Source: Flavisolibacter nicotianae | GTDB taxonomy: Bacteria; Bacteroidota; Bacteroidia; Chitinophagales; Chitinophagaceae | Direction: 5' to 3' | Length of the DNA stretch: 64,000 bases | NCBI RefSeq assembly: GCF_003628535.1 | Contig: NZ_RBCI01000001.1 | Span: 62,001 to 126,000, forward strand | Part shown: positions 25,965 to 35,145 of the stretch, in pieces | Layout of the letters: every line of letters begins with the position of its first letter | How positions within the stretch are numbered: position 1 is the stretch's first letter | Notes under the pieces: generated by a model | What the model was told of the DNA's origin: nothing | Databases searched by the model: none | The model's input: the letters and a program-made list of their open reading frames with translations, nothing else | Translations under genes and position numbers: made by a program

Positions 25965-27135
25965 CAACCTGCACAATCAAAAATTTCAGGTAATTGGTAT
26001 TCTCCATGTTCCAGATAATGGGGTGGTCGGACGACTGGGCCTGGAAGGTGACCTGCCGCAGTTTGCGACGGGCATCTTTGGCGGCCATGTCGATGATCTG
26101 AAGAAAAAGTTCGGGCTGCACAAGGTTGGTGCAACTCGATGTAACCAGGAATCCGCCCGGCTTCACCAGCTTCATCCCGCGAAGATTGATCTCTTTATAC
26201 CCGGTGATCGCTTTCTGAATAGTGGCGCGGCTCTTGGTAAAAGCCGGCGGATCGAGCATGACCACGTCATAACGCCGGCCCTCTTCCTTTCCCCATTGCT
26301 TCAGCACGTCAAAAGCATTGGCGGTTTCAAACTTCACGATGTGTTGCAACCCGTTTAGTTCCGCATTTCGGTTGGCCTGGGCCACGGCATTTTCAGAAAT
26401 ATCGATGCCTAAAACTGATTTGGCACCGTAATGCGCCGCGTGGATCTCAAACGTGCCGGTATACGTAAAGGCACCCAATACGTCGGCTCCTTTGACAATG
26501 TGTTGAATGGCCCGACGGTTGTCCTGCTGGTCCAGGAAATAGCCGGTCTTCTGGCCGTTCTCCAGGTCCACATGGAACTTTAAGCCATTTTCGTTAATGA
26601 TGATTTTGGGATCGAAAGGTTCTGACAAAACGCCTTTTTGCTGCGGCAGGCCTTCCAGTTCCCGTACCGGCACATCGTTGCGTTCGTAAATGCCTTTGGG
26701 CTTGAAAACAGTCTGCAGGGCTTTTACCAGCGCCGGTTTCCATACGTCGATACCCAGTGCCAGGGTTTGAATAACGAAATAGTCGTTGAACTTGTCAATA
26801 ATCAACTGCGGCAGGCCATCGGCTTCGCCAAATACCAGGCGGCAGTTTTCTTCATAACCGATCTGTTTTTTATAGGCCCAGCATTCCCGGATCTTCTCCA
26901 GGAAATAGGCTTCGTTGATCTCGGTCTTTTTGTCCCAGGTCAGCAGCCGCACCATGATCTGCGACTGCGGGTTGAAATAGCCTTTGCCCACAAATTTCCC
27001 GTCGTGAAAATAAACCTCCACAATGCTGCCGGCTTCGGGGCTTCCCTCCACTTTTTCCACTTCGTTGGCAAAAATCCAGGGGTGGCCGCCTGCTATCCGT
27101 TGGGCGATCTTCCGCTTCAGGTGAACTTTCTTCAT
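25960..27135 (-). CDS. RlmI-type 23S rRNA (cytosine-5)-methyltransferase
   Basis: A 391-residue SAM-dependent methyltransferase of the RlmI/YccW family. The N-terminal PUA RNA-binding domain (about 1-75) starts with KRKIAQRIAGGHPWIFANEV. A linker with FGEADGLPQLIIDKF follows, then the Rossmann-type domain with FTYTGTFEIHAA, VLGIDIS and the catalytic region LDPPAFTKS. These match enzymes that methylate a cytosine in 23S rRNA; the exact target base cannot be told from sequence. The gene converges on the sorting-domain gene and is divergent from grpE, with a word-repeat palindrome in the shared upstream region. Confidence 0.88.
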   Translation of the reverse strand: MKKVHLKRKIAQRIAGGHPWIFANEVEKVEGSPEAGSIVEVYFHDGKFVGKGYFNPQSQIMVRLLTWDKKTEINEAYFLEKIRECWAYKKQIGYEENCRLVFGEADGLPQLIIDKFNDYFVIQTLALGIDVWKPALVKALQTVFKPKGIYERNDVPVRELEGLPQQKGVLSEPFDPKIIINENGLKFHVDLENGQKTGYFLDQQDNRRAIQHIVKGADVLGAFTYTGTFEIHAAHYGAKSVLGIDISENAVAQANRNAELNGLQHIVKFETANAFDVLKQWGKEEGRRYDVVMLDPPAFTKSRATIQKAITGYKEINLRGMKLVKPGGFLVTSSCTNLVQPELFLQIIDMAAKDARRKLRQVTFQAQSSDHPIIWNMENTNYLKFLIVQVV

Positions 27136-27146
27136 GGGCGCAAGCT

Positions 27147-27239
27147 ACTAATTTGAACATGTGAAAATGCGAAAATGTCGGTTAAGGCGCTCCGTGTCCT
27201 GCATTTTCGAATTTTCATATTAACACATTTTCAAATTAA
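27147..27239. repeat. Family B word-repeat palindrome between rlmI-like gene and grpE
   Basis: An imperfect palindrome about 90 bases long: AATTTGAACATGTGAAAATG then GCGAAAATG on the left is matched by CATTTTCGAATTTTCATA and ACACATTTTCAAATT on the right. The words GAAAATG/CATTTTC are shared with 57891-57966 and 59855-59932. This copy lies between two divergent start codons, upstream of the grpE promoter. Confidence 0.72.
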
Positions 27240-27265
27240 AAGACATTTTGTCCTTTTCGTAGGCA

Positions 27266-27293
27266 TTGGCAACGTTCTTGAAACCTACCTTTG
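27266..27293 (+). promoter_or_regulatory. grpE promoter
   Basis: TTG (27266-27268), 17-base spacer, TACCTTTG (27286-27293): a full Bacteroidota housekeeping-type promoter. The transcript would start near 27300, about 13 bases before the grpE ATG. Confidence 0.7.
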
Positions 27294-27312
27294 CACTTCA
27301 ATTTTTTCGACC

Positions 27313-27876
27313 ATGAATAAACCAGAAATGCAGGACAAGAGCATGGAAACAGAAAACAACGGATTCAACATCAATGCCGATGAAAACGTGGACGGTAACC
27401 AGCATTTGAACGAACCTGTTGCGGAAGAATCCGAAACAGAAACGCTGAAAGAACAAATTGCGCAATTGAACGACAAATACCTGCGGCAGGCTGCCGAATT
27501 CGATAACTTCCGCCGCCGCACGGCCAAGGAAAGAGTGGAACTGATCCAAACGGCGAGCAAAGACCTGATCAAAGATCTGTTGGACGTACTGGACGACAGC
27601 AACAGGGCTCAGGAGCAACTGGAAAAAACAGATGACATTGCCCAAATCAAAGAAGGGGTAAACCTGGTTTTTAATAAATTTCGCAATACGCTGACGGCAA
27701 AAGGCCTGAAGCCGATGGATGCTGTGGGCACAGAATTCGACCCCGATCTGCACGATGCGGTGACGGAGATCGATGCCGGTGAAGACATGAAAGGCAAAGT
27801 CGTGGCCGAAGTGCAGAAAGGCTATTACCTGCAGGATAAAATCATTCGCCACGCCAAAGTGGTAGTGGGCCGGTGA
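27313..27876 (+). CDS. grpE: Nucleotide exchange factor GrpE
   Basis: GrpE releases ADP from DnaK, completing the chaperone cycle with DnaJ, encoded next. The 187-residue protein has an acidic disordered N-terminus, a long coiled coil (about 40-95) with LRQAAEFDNFRRR, and a C-terminal beta domain with the GrpE signature around VAEVQKGYYLQDKIIRHAKV. The ATG at 27313 gives the normal start; the open frame upstream to 27175 runs through the promoter. grpE and dnaJ form a two-gene heat shock unit, and dnaK is not here. A housekeeping-type promoter precedes it. Confidence 0.96.
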   Translation: MNKPEMQDKSMETENNGFNINADENVDGNQHLNEPVAEESETETLKEQIAQLNDKYLRQAAEFDNFRRRTAKERVELIQTASKDLIKDLLDVLDDSNRAQEQLEKTDDIAQIKEGVNLVFNKFRNTLTAKGLKPMDAVGTEFDPDLHDAVTEIDAGEDMKGKVVAEVQKGYYLQDKIIRHAKVVVGR

Positions 27877-27961
27877 AGGAATCAGAAAGCCCAAGGCTTT
27901 CAAACCATAAAAAATTTCTTTAAAAAAAAGCCGTAAGGTGAACCGGCAACGGGATACTAAT

Positions 27962-28008
27962 GACGCTCTCGTGGCGTCGCATACACCAGGTTCGGCACGA
28001 GGCCGAAC
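27962..28008 (+). promoter_or_regulatory. Two consecutive hairpins before dnaJ
   Basis: GACGC-tctcgtg-GCGTC (27962-27978) and GTTCGGC-acgag-GCCGAAC (27990-28008) stand in the 153-base gap between grpE and dnaJ, the second ending 21 bases before the dnaJ ATG. No T run follows. They could control mRNA processing or temperature-dependent translation of dnaJ; this is inference from structure alone. Confidence 0.5.
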
Positions 28009-28029
28009 GACTAAAGAGGAAACAACAAC

Positions 28030-29187
28030 ATGTCGAAAAGAGACTATTATGAGATACTAGGTGTCAGCAAAGGCGCAGCGGCGGATGAGATCAAAAAAGC
28101 TTACCGCAAAGTGGCCATGCAGTATCACCCCGACCGCAACCCGGGAGACAAATCGGCCGAGGAAAAATTCAAGGAAGCGGCTGAGGCCTACGAAGTGCTG
28201 AGCGACACCGATAAGCGTTCGCAGTACGACCGGTTTGGGCATGCCGGCGTTAGCGGCAACGGCCGTGCCGGCCATGGCAATATGGAAGACATCTTCAGCC
28301 AGTTTGGCGACATCTTTGGCGAAGACATTTTCGGTTCTTTTTTTGGCGGTGGCGGTGGTGGCCGGCGCAGCGGCGGAGGCCAGCGTGCCCGCGGGGTTCG
28401 CGGCAGCAACCTGCGCATCAAACTGAAGCTGACGTATGAAGAAATTGCCAAAGGCGTTACCAAGAACATCAAGGTGAAGAAATACGTTCCCTGCACCACG
28501 TGCAGCGGCAGCGGTGCCAAGGATAAAAGCAGCGTACAAACCTGCGGAACCTGTGGCGGAAGCGGCCAGGTACGGCGGGTAACCAACACCTTCCTGGGTC
28601 AAATGCAAACCGTAACCACCTGCCCGACCTGTAATGGCGAAGGCAGCACCATCACGGCAAAATGCGGAAGCTGTAAAGGCGAAGGACGGGTGTATGGCGA
28701 AGAAACCGTCAACATCGACATCCCGGCCGGCGTACAGGAAGGCATGCAGCTCAATATCAGCGGACGCGGAAATGCCGGCGAACGCGGTGGCTCGCCCGGC
28801 GACCTCATTATCCTGATCGAGGAAGAGGCGCACAAGGAACTGCAGCGGGAAGGATTGAACGTAGTATACGAACTGCACATTTCGTTTCCGGATGCCGTTT
28901 TCGGAACCCAACTGGAAGTGCCCACCATCGATGGACGGGCCAAGATCAAGATCCCGCCGGGCACGCAAAGCGGCAAGATCTTCCGCCTGAAAGGCAAGGG
29001 CTTCCCTGCTGTAAACAGCTACGAAAAAGGCGACCAACTGGTGCATGTGAATGTGTGGACGCCGCAGCATGTGTCGTCGGAGGAAAAGTCTACCCTGGAA
29101 AAGCTGGCGAATTCGCCCAACTTCAAACCGGCGCCGGACAAAAGCGAAAAATCATTCTTCGATAAAATGCGGGAAATGTTCTCGTAA
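28030..29187 (+). CDS. dnaJ: Chaperone DnaJ
   Basis: Class A J-protein that delivers clients to DnaK and stimulates its ATPase. The 385-residue protein has the J domain (1-70) with HPD at 33-35, a Gly/Phe-rich linker with long glycine runs (about 75-125), and four zinc-finger motifs CxxCxGxG starting at Cys155, Cys172, Cys198 and Cys212. The C-terminal client-binding domains follow, with RGNAGERGG and [16 protein letters not shown]. It lies downstream of grpE with two hairpins in the spacer and is followed by a very strong terminator. All domains are intact. Confidence 0.98.
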   Translation: MSKRDYYEILGVSKGAAADEIKKAYRKVAMQYHPDRNPGDKSAEEKFKEAAEAYEVLSDTDKRSQYDRFGHAGVSGNGRAGHGNMEDIFSQFGDIFGEDIFGSFFGGGGGGRRSGGGQRARGVRGSNLRIKLKLTYEEIAKGVTKNIKVKKYVPCTTCSGSGAKDKSSVQTCGTCGGSGQVRRVTNTFLGQMQTVTTCPTCNGEGSTITAKCGSCKGEGRVYGEETVNIDIPAGVQEGMQLNISGRGNAGERGGSPGDLIILIEEEAHKELQREGLNVVYELHISFPDAVFGTQLEVPTIDGRAKIKIPPGTQSGKIFRLKGKGFPAVNSYEKGDQLVHVNVWTPQHVSSEEKSTLEKLANSPNFKPAPDKSEKSFFDKMREMFS

Positions 29188-29205
29188 CGTATGACCGCAC
29201 CGAAC

Positions 29206-29253
29206 AAAACGGAAACCGGAAGCAACCCTTAGTCTTCCGGTTTCCGTTTTTTT
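29206..29253. terminator. 17-bp bidirectional terminator overlapping a coding end
   Basis: A perfect 17-base-pair stem (29206-29222 with 29234-29250) around an 11-base loop, ending in a T run to 29253. It terminates dnaJ on the plus strand. The right arm encodes the last residues (KKRKPE) of the minus-strand VWA protein, whose stop codon is in the loop, so the same structure ends that gene too. Confidence 0.9.
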
Positions 29254-30980
29254 GTGCCGTAAATTTTTTTGGCCAGCTCTACCAGCCGCAGAAATTCCAC
29301 CTGTGAAAAATTATTCGGATTTACGGCCGGCCGGGCAATGGTCAGCACGTCGTTCCAGGAAGTGTTCTTGACATAAGGAGAACTGCGCAACAACGACCCG
29401 AAAAGCACCACAGCCGCGGCAAACCTGTCGGAAGGGGCAAGCTCGGCGAATGGCGTGTAGGTCAATGCAGGGCGGTCAGCCAACTCGTTTTCCACGTGCA
29501 GGTCCGGATGCTTGTATTGCAACGTAAAATCCACCGGGCTGACGACACCTTCCTTTACACTTTGTGCAGGTACAATCTCGAAGGCGGCAAGCATAGAATA
29601 GCCCGGGCCGATCTCTCCTCCCAGCAGCGTGGCGGCAGAATCACTGAGAGCACTCACCTTGTTATCGAAACCGATCACCCGGTATTCTTTCACATAGGCA
29701 GGATTGAAATGAACCGTCAGCGATGCATCGTCTGCCACGGTGTGCAGGGTTTGCAAAAATTCTTTCAGCAGCACTTTTTCCATTTCAATATAGCTGTCTA
29801 GATAAGCAAAGTTCCCGTTGCCCCGCTGCGCCAGCGACTGAATCTTCGAGTCTTTATAATTGCCCATTCCCACCCCCAGGCAGGTCAGGTACACACCGTC
29901 TTTGCGTTCCTTATCGATCATTTCTTCCAACTCTTCTTCCCGCTTGATTCCGACGTTGAAATCACCGTCAGTTGCCAGGATCACACGGTTGTTTCCACCC
30001 TGGATAAAATGTGCCCGTGCAAGGCTATAGGCCAGCTTGATGCCCGACTCACCCGGCGTAGAACCACCCGGCTCCAGGTTGTCGATGGTGTTCAGAATTT
30101 TTGTTTTTTCGGCGCCGCTGGTGGGGAAAAGGGCCACGCCAACCGAACCTCCGTACACCACGATGGAAACCGTATCGATGGGCCGCAGGTGCGACACAAG
30201 CGCTTTGAACCCGCTTTTCAGGAGCGGGAGGCGGTTGGGAAAATCCATGGAGCCCGAAATATCGATGAGAAAAACCAGGTGACTCTGCGGTACCAAATCC
30301 AGGTCGATCTTTTTCGAATTGACCTGCGCAAACAGGAGTGCATTGTTCCGGTTCCAGGGGCAGGCGGTCAACGTGGCGTCGATGCCAAAGGTCGCACCAT
30401 CCTTGGGCTCGCTGTAATAGAGGTTGAAATAATTGAGCATTTCCTCGATCCGCACGGCGTCCGGCGGCACTTCAGAAGAAAGCGAAAGAAAACGGCGGAT
30501 GTTGCTGTACGAGGCCCTGTCAACATTCAGGGTAATGGCGGTTGACGGCCTTTCGGCTGCGCTGACAAAATCATTTTCCACCAGGGCTGCATAGGTTTCG
30601 TTGCCGGTCGCGTGGAGGGAAAGCTGCTCTTTCGGCACATTTTGCACCAGCGAAGATAGTTTGGCGGCTACCGTTGTTTTTTCCTGCGGTGCCTGCCTTA
30701 GAATGATTTCGTTGAAAACATCGGCGCGGATCTCCCGCTTCTCCTTTTCGTATCCTTCGCGGAGAAGGGTAAGCGTATCGGTTTTCCCCGGCGTCGGGAT
30801 ACCAAAACCGCCATCTTTTCCGCTGTGATACAAATACCCGCTGCTTTGCAATTGCATGGTGACATTTTGCAGCGGCGTGCCGCCCTCGTCTTTCACCACC
30901 CCCTTGATATAGTACGGTTGTGCAAACGGAAACAAAGGACCCAACAGCAGCAATACGACGATATGAATAGTGCCCTTCAA
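29229..30980 (-). CDS. Exported von Willebrand factor A domain protein (YfbK-like)
   Basis: A 583-residue protein: signal peptide ending PFAQ, a carboxypeptidase-regulatory-like beta domain (about 23-95, GVVKDEGGTPLQNVTM), then the YfbK-type N-terminal region and a VWA domain with the metal-ion site DISGS (240-244) and downstream threonine/aspartate motifs (LATDGDFN). The C-terminal part matches the extra domain of YfbK proteins. Role unknown; VWA domains bind partners through a divalent metal. Translation starts at TTG 30980, since no ATG precedes the signal peptide and a TACCTTTTG element lies just upstream. The coding end is built into a terminator stem. Confidence 0.85.
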   Translation of the reverse strand: MKGTIHIVVLLLLGPLFPFAQPYYIKGVVKDEGGTPLQNVTMQLQSSGYLYHSGKDGGFGIPTPGKTDTLTLLREGYEKEKREIRADVFNEIILRQAPQEKTTVAAKLSSLVQNVPKEQLSLHATGNETYAALVENDFVSAAERPSTAITLNVDRASYSNIRRFLSLSSEVPPDAVRIEEMLNYFNLYYSEPKDGATFGIDATLTACPWNRNNALLFAQVNSKKIDLDLVPQSHLVFLIDISGSMDFPNRLPLLKSGFKALVSHLRPIDTVSIVVYGGSVGVALFPTSGAEKTKILNTIDNLEPGGSTPGESGIKLAYSLARAHFIQGGNNRVILATDGDFNVGIKREEELEEMIDKERKDGVYLTCLGVGMGNYKDSKIQSLAQRGNGNFAYLDSYIEMEKVLLKEFLQTLHTVADDASLTVHFNPAYVKEYRVIGFDNKVSALSDSAATLLGGEIGPGYSMLAAFEIVPAQSVKEGVVSPVDFTLQYKHPDLHVENELADRPALTYTPFAELAPSDRFAAAVVLFGSLLRSSPYVKNTSWNDVLTIARPAVNPNNFSQVEFLRLVELAKKIYGTKKRKPED

Positions 30981-30994
30981 TACAGTTAAACTGC

Positions 30995-31026
30995 CAAAAG
31001 GTACAAAACAAAAAGCGCCGTATCAA
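30995..31026 (-). promoter_or_regulatory. Promoter of the VWA gene
   Basis: On the minus strand TTG (31026-31024), a 20-base spacer and TACCTTTTG (31003-30995) resemble the -33/-7 pair, with one extra T in the -7 box. The -33 overlaps the hpt stop codon, so the VWA gene may be transcribed apart from hpt. Confidence 0.45.
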
Positions 31027-31565
31027 ACATCCGGCGCCAGTTGGTAGATTTCTTTGAGGTTGCGGCCCAGGCCATCGTAATCGAGACCATAACCCACAAC
31101 GAATTTATCCGGAATTTCAAAGCCCACGTGGGCAAGCGAGAGTGGGAATTTAGTAGCTTCCGACTTGTGCAGCAACGTTACAATGGCAAAAGAGCGGGGC
31201 TGCTGGTGATGAAGCTGGGGTAAAAACTCGTGTAGCGTTTTGCCGGTATCCACGATGTCTTCCAGGATGACCACATCGCGGTCGTACAAATCCTGGTCGA
31301 GACCGATAGCGGTGATCACCTGCCCAGTGGATTTGGTACCGCGGTATGAAGCCAGCTTGATAAAACAAATCTCCGACTCAACGGTGAGGTGCTTGAAAAT
31401 GTCCGAAGCAAACATAAACGAGCCGTTCAGGATGGCAATAAAGAGAGGACGCCGGCCGGCATATTCCCGGTTAAGGGCATCGGCCAGTTCCCGCACTTTC
31501 TGCTGGATGGTTTCTTCGGATAAATAAATCGTAAAGGATTTATCGTGCAGTGTTACAATCGACAT
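31023..31565 (-). CDS. hpt: Hypoxanthine phosphoribosyltransferase
   Basis: Purine salvage enzyme joining hypoxanthine or guanine to PRPP. The 180-residue protein has the PRPP-binding signature VVILEDIVDTGKT (98-110), the SYRGTKSTG flexible-loop motif and the base-contacting KFVVGYGLDYDGLGRNL segment near the C-terminus. The ATG at 31565 follows directly on the stop codon of the glucosaminidase gene with no spacer, so translation of the two is likely coupled. The VWA gene starts 42 bases downstream. Length and motifs are normal for the family. Confidence 0.96.
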   Translation of the reverse strand: MSIVTLHDKSFTIYLSEETIQQKVRELADALNREYAGRRPLFIAILNGSFMFASDIFKHLTVESEICFIKLASYRGTKSTGQVITAIGLDQDLYDRDVVILEDIVDTGKTLHEFLPQLHHQQPRSFAIVTLLHKSEATKFPLSLAHVGFEIPDKFVVGYGLDYDGLGRNLKEIYQLAPDV

Positions 31566-32777
31566 TTAGCGGGTTTTATTGATCTTGATTTGCTGTCCGA
31601 TCTTCAGGTCGGTGGTCTCCATTTCGTTCCATTTCTTCACTTCATCTACACCCACTTCGTATTTCCGAGCAATGCTGTATACCGTGTCTTTGGGTTGCAC
31701 CACGTGCATAATGGCCAGCGATGCTTTGGGTGCTTCTTTCGCTGTATAGGAGGATTCGGTTGAAACCGTTGTTGCCTGTACCCGCTCACCGGCCAGCCGG
31801 GGCATCGCAGGCGCCTTGTCTCTCAGGTACAGCTTTTCCCCTGCCAGTACCTGTACGTTGGCTGTAAGAAAATTGTAACGGAGCAGGCTTTCCAGGCGGA
31901 TGCCTTCGGCCTGTGCTATCTGGTAAAGGGTTTCGCCGGCGGCCACAATGTGCGTGTCGTTTGCACCGGTTTTGCGTTTGCGCTGCAGGAAAAGCAGGCC
32001 ATCCTCACGGGCGACATCCCCGTCCTGCAGGTCGTTGAACTCGAGCAGGCGGCCCAGGGAAATATTTTGTTCGGTGGCAACTTTCAGGTAAGACGTGCCT
32101 TTGGTAATGAAAATTACTTTGGTTTCATTGATGGTGAATACGCCAGCCGGGTAGTTATGTTTCACCGCCGGCACCTCGCTGTTCTTCGCCGTCACGGCAC
32201 GCGGCTGTTCGGTTGAAGCTTTTGTCCAGGCCGGATCGTTTTCGTTGCGTTCTTTCTTGCCCAGAACAATCAGTGTATAATCCTGCAGGTTGTAGTCTTG
32301 AATCAGTTTGATCAGGATTTGCGGGTATTTCGGGTTGGTGGCATAACCCGCTTTTTTCAACCCGAAAGCCCAGGCCTCGTAATCGGTTGGGTCCAGCTTG
32401 AACAGGGCTGCATAAAAAGGGCGGTTGCGCAAAAAATCCGAATGGTCTTTGTAGGAAACAAACGGATCATCGTATTTGCGGAAACACTCGCCTTTAGCAT
32501 CATCGTCGTGGTAAACTTTTTCACCATCCCATTCGGTTTTGCACTTGATGCCAAAATGGTTGTTGGATTTCAATACCAGGTCACTTGTACCGGCACCGGT
32601 TTCATGAATGCCCTGGGCCAGCGTAATGGCAGCCGGCACACCCGTGCGTGCCATCTCGGCCATCGCGATGTCTTTGAATTGAGCGATGTACGCTTCGATC
32701 TGCGCCCTGGATTGCGCAAACAGGGAGGAGCTGCATGTAGCAGCGAGGAGGAGCAGTGCCACTCGCAGTTTTTTCAT
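31566..32777 (-). CDS. Secreted glucosaminidase with LysM domains
   Basis: A 403-residue exported peptidoglycan hydrolase. After a signal peptide ending SLFAQ, a GH73-type N-acetylglucosaminidase domain spans about residues 23-165, with the catalytic Glu probably in AQGIHETGAGTSDL and a YATNPKYPQ motif near its end. A linker follows, then LysM-type peptidoglycan-binding repeats (about 220-320 with HIVAAGETLYQIAQAEGI, and 355-403 with HVVQPKDTVYSIARKY). It probably cuts glycan chains during wall growth or separation. Its stop codon abuts the hpt start. Pairing with hpt has no obvious metabolic meaning. Confidence 0.9.
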   Translation of the reverse strand: MKKLRVALLLLAATCSSSLFAQSRAQIEAYIAQFKDIAMAEMARTGVPAAITLAQGIHETGAGTSDLVLKSNNHFGIKCKTEWDGEKVYHDDDAKGECFRKYDDPFVSYKDHSDFLRNRPFYAALFKLDPTDYEAWAFGLKKAGYATNPKYPQILIKLIQDYNLQDYTLIVLGKKERNENDPAWTKASTEQPRAVTAKNSEVPAVKHNYPAGVFTINETKVIFITKGTSYLKVATEQNISLGRLLEFNDLQDGDVAREDGLLFLQRKRKTGANDTHIVAAGETLYQIAQAEGIRLESLLRYNFLTANVQVLAGEKLYLRDKAPAMPRLAGERVQATTVSTESSYTAKEAPKASLAIMHVVQPKDTVYSIARKYEVGVDEVKKWNEMETTDLKIGQQIKINKTR

Positions 32778-32881
32778 GGATGTGTTTTCTTCTTATGGTT
32801 AAACAATGAACAGGTCAAAAGCAGAAACGATGTTGCTTATGTAAGAAACGCGTTTCCCAATTGACGTCTTTCGTTTGACGT

Positions 32882-33523
32882 TTAGGGCAGCTTTCGTATC
32901 AGGTACAGTCCGTCGCGCAGGGGAAGCATCACCATTTCCACATCGGTTCTTGCCTTGACCATTTTGTTGAAAGCCTCGATGGCCTTTGCATTTTTCCCCC
33001 TGACCGGCGTTTCCAGCACCTGACCATGAAAGAGCACATTGTCCGCTAAAATAAAACCGTTTGGTTTTACGAGCGGGAAAACTCGTTGAAAATAGTTGCT
33101 GTAATTCTCCTTGTCGGCATCAATAAAAACCAAATCCCACTGTTCGTCCAGTTCACCGACGATATCCAACGCATGACCGATATGTAAAATTATCTTTTCC
33201 TTATCATTACTTCGGTCAAAATAGCTTTTAGCCCTGGCGGCATCCTCGTCGCGGAGTTCGATCGTGTGCAACTGCCCGTCGGGCTGCAGGCCCTTTGCGA
33301 GGCAGAGAGCACTGTAACCAGTAAAGGTGCCGATCTCCAATATCCGTCGCGGCCGGATCATGCAACTCACCATCTCCAAAAACTTTCCCTGCAGGTGCCC
33401 GCTCAGCATGTGCGCATGCTGGTGATGCGTGTACGTATACTCCGCTACTTCATGCAGCAGCGCATCTTCAGGTGATGTGTAGTTTTCTGAATAGGCCTGC
33501 GCCTGTGGAAGTACGATGTCCAT
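32882..33523 (-). CDS. SAM-dependent O-methyltransferase (CCoAOMT family)
   Basis: A 213-residue class I methyltransferase similar to caffeoyl-CoA and catechol O-methyltransferases. The SAM site reads ILEIGTFTGYSALCLAKGL, followed by an acidic strand end (HTIELRDEDAARA), the metal-binding VFIDADKENYSNYF and LADNVLFHGQV. The natural substrate is not known; many bacterial members act on small phenolics. Its ATG overlaps the TAA of the upstream symporter gene by one base (TAATG), so the two are translationally coupled, though a functional link is not evident. No signal peptide is seen. Confidence 0.9.
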   Translation of the reverse strand: MDIVLPQAQAYSENYTSPEDALLHEVAEYTYTHHQHAHMLSGHLQGKFLEMVSCMIRPRRILEIGTFTGYSALCLAKGLQPDGQLHTIELRDEDAARAKSYFDRSNDKEKIILHIGHALDIVGELDEQWDLVFIDADKENYSNYFQRVFPLVKPNGFILADNVLFHGQVLETPVRGKNAKAIEAFNKMVKARTDVEMVMLPLRDGLYLIRKLP

Positions 33524-35049
33524 TATTGTTTTTCAACTTCAAAACTACGGTCGCTTTGATTCTCTTTTGCCAGCAATTGTTTGTCCGTTGGTTTTGAAAC
33601 CAGCAGCAAACCCAAAAACACCAAAAGCCCATTGATGATGATGAGTTCCAGCCCGATCTCGAACTTGCCAAACAACTCCTTTTGAAACTTATCGAGGAAA
33701 AAGCACAGCAGCGGGGCCGTAAGGGCAATGTAGGGAACAGCCTTATCATTCACACGGCGATTGGTGAGAATGCCGAATGAAAACAGCCCCAGCAAAGGTC
33801 CATAGGTATACCCGGCCACTTTCAGGATCACACCGATCATACTGGGATTGTTGATCACTTTAAACATCAGCACAAACAGGAGAAAGACACCGGCAAACAC
33901 AAGGTGAACGGTTTTGCGCACTTTGTTTTTCTGTTTATCGGTCCAGTCGCTTCTCCGTTTTAGTCCAAGAATGTCGATGCAAAACGAGGAAGTCAGCGCG
34001 GTGATGGCCCCGTCGGCACTGGGGAAAAGCGCCGAGATGAGCGCAATGATAAAAATAACGGAAATGATCGCCGGGATGCCGGTGCCGAGTGCAATGGTTG
34101 GAAAGATGCGGTCGGGCCTGGCAGTGATGCCGTTTTGCGAAGCGTAAAGGTAGAGCAGCCCACCGAGGAACAGAAACAGCAGCACCACCAATGCCTGGAT
34201 GATGCCAAAGGTCAGCACGTTTTTCTGCGAGTCTTTCAACGTACGGACGCTGATGTTTTTCTGCATCATCTCCTGGTCCATGCCCGTCATCGTGATCGTA
34301 ATAAAGGCCCCGGCCAGCAATTGCTTCAAGAAGAACAGGCTGCTGTTGGGGTCGGCAATGAACATGCGGGTGAATTGTGCCTGCTTCAACTGGTTAACGC
34401 CTTCGCCAAATCCGATGTTGAGGGTTTTCAAAATGTAGATCACGCAAATCACTAGACCGATCAGCATGCAACTGGTTTGCAGCATGTCGGTCCACACGAT
34501 GGTTTTCACACCCCCTTCGTACGTATACAAAAGGATCATCAGCAGGATCACCAGCGTTGTCACCCAAAATGGTACGCCAAACGACGAAAGGATCGTATCC
34601 TGCAAAATGGCAACCACCAGGTACAGGCGGGCAGTGGCACCCAGTGTGCGGGACAGGATGAAAAACCCCGACCCGGTTTTGTACGAATAAAAGCCCATGC
34701 GGTTGCTCAGGTAATTGTAGATCGACGTCAGGTTGAGGCGATAGTAAAGCGGCAGCAGCACATACGCAATCACCACGTAGCCCAGTACATAGCCAATCAC
34801 CACCTGGAAATACGTAAACCCTTCGAAGCCGCCGCCGGCAAAGGGCTTGCCCACCGCACCCGGCACACTCACGAAGGTGACGCCGCTCAGCGAAGTACCA
34901 ATCATACCAAATGCCACCACCATCCAGTTGGAACTCTTGTTGCCGATGAAGAATGATTCGTTATTGGCGTTGCGGGAGGTAAAATAAGCGACCAACAGCA
35001 GCAAGGCAAAATACCCAATCACAAACGAAAACAGCAAAGCTGGCGACAT
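33523..35049 (-). CDS. Sodium:solute symporter (SSS family)
   Basis: A 508-residue inner membrane transporter with about thirteen hydrophobic helices. The segment SLSGVTFVSVPGAVG in the second helix region and TMTGMDQEMMQKN are typical of the SSS family (sodium-driven uptake of sugars, amino acids, vitamins or sialic acid). The substrate cannot be read from sequence. The charged C-terminal tail is cytoplasmic. It is the first gene of a two-gene unit with the O-methyltransferase, overlapping it by one base, and is divergent from the LOG-family gene. Confidence 0.92.
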   Translation of the reverse strand: MSPALLFSFVIGYFALLLLVAYFTSRNANNESFFIGNKSSNWMVVAFGMIGTSLSGVTFVSVPGAVGKPFAGGGFEGFTYFQVVIGYVLGYVVIAYVLLPLYYRLNLTSIYNYLSNRMGFYSYKTGSGFFILSRTLGATARLYLVVAILQDTILSSFGVPFWVTTLVILLMILLYTYEGGVKTIVWTDMLQTSCMLIGLVICVIYILKTLNIGFGEGVNQLKQAQFTRMFIADPNSSLFFLKQLLAGAFITITMTGMDQEMMQKNISVRTLKDSQKNVLTFGIIQALVVLLFLFLGGLLYLYASQNGITARPDRIFPTIALGTGIPAIISVIFIIALISALFPSADGAITALTSSFCIDILGLKRRSDWTDKQKNKVRKTVHLVFAGVFLLFVLMFKVINNPSMIGVILKVAGYTYGPLLGLFSFGILTNRRVNDKAVPYIALTAPLLCFFLDKFQKELFGKFEIGLELIIINGLLVFLGLLLVSKPTDKQLLAKENQSDRSFEVEKQ

Positions 35050-35094
35050 AGATTATTTTTTTGTAAACCACCCGTTTCAAATGGGTCCGTTTTT

Positions 35095-35124
35095 TTGAAG
35101 ATCGGAAAAATTGTTTTCCATTTG
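35095..35124 (+). promoter_or_regulatory. Promoter of the LOG-family gene
   Basis: TTG (35095-35097), 19-base spacer, TCCATTTG (35117-35124), one mismatch from TAnnTTTG. The predicted start is about 15 bases before the ATG at 35146. Confidence 0.5.
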
Positions 35125-35145
35125 CGGCACAAAATACGAAGCGTG

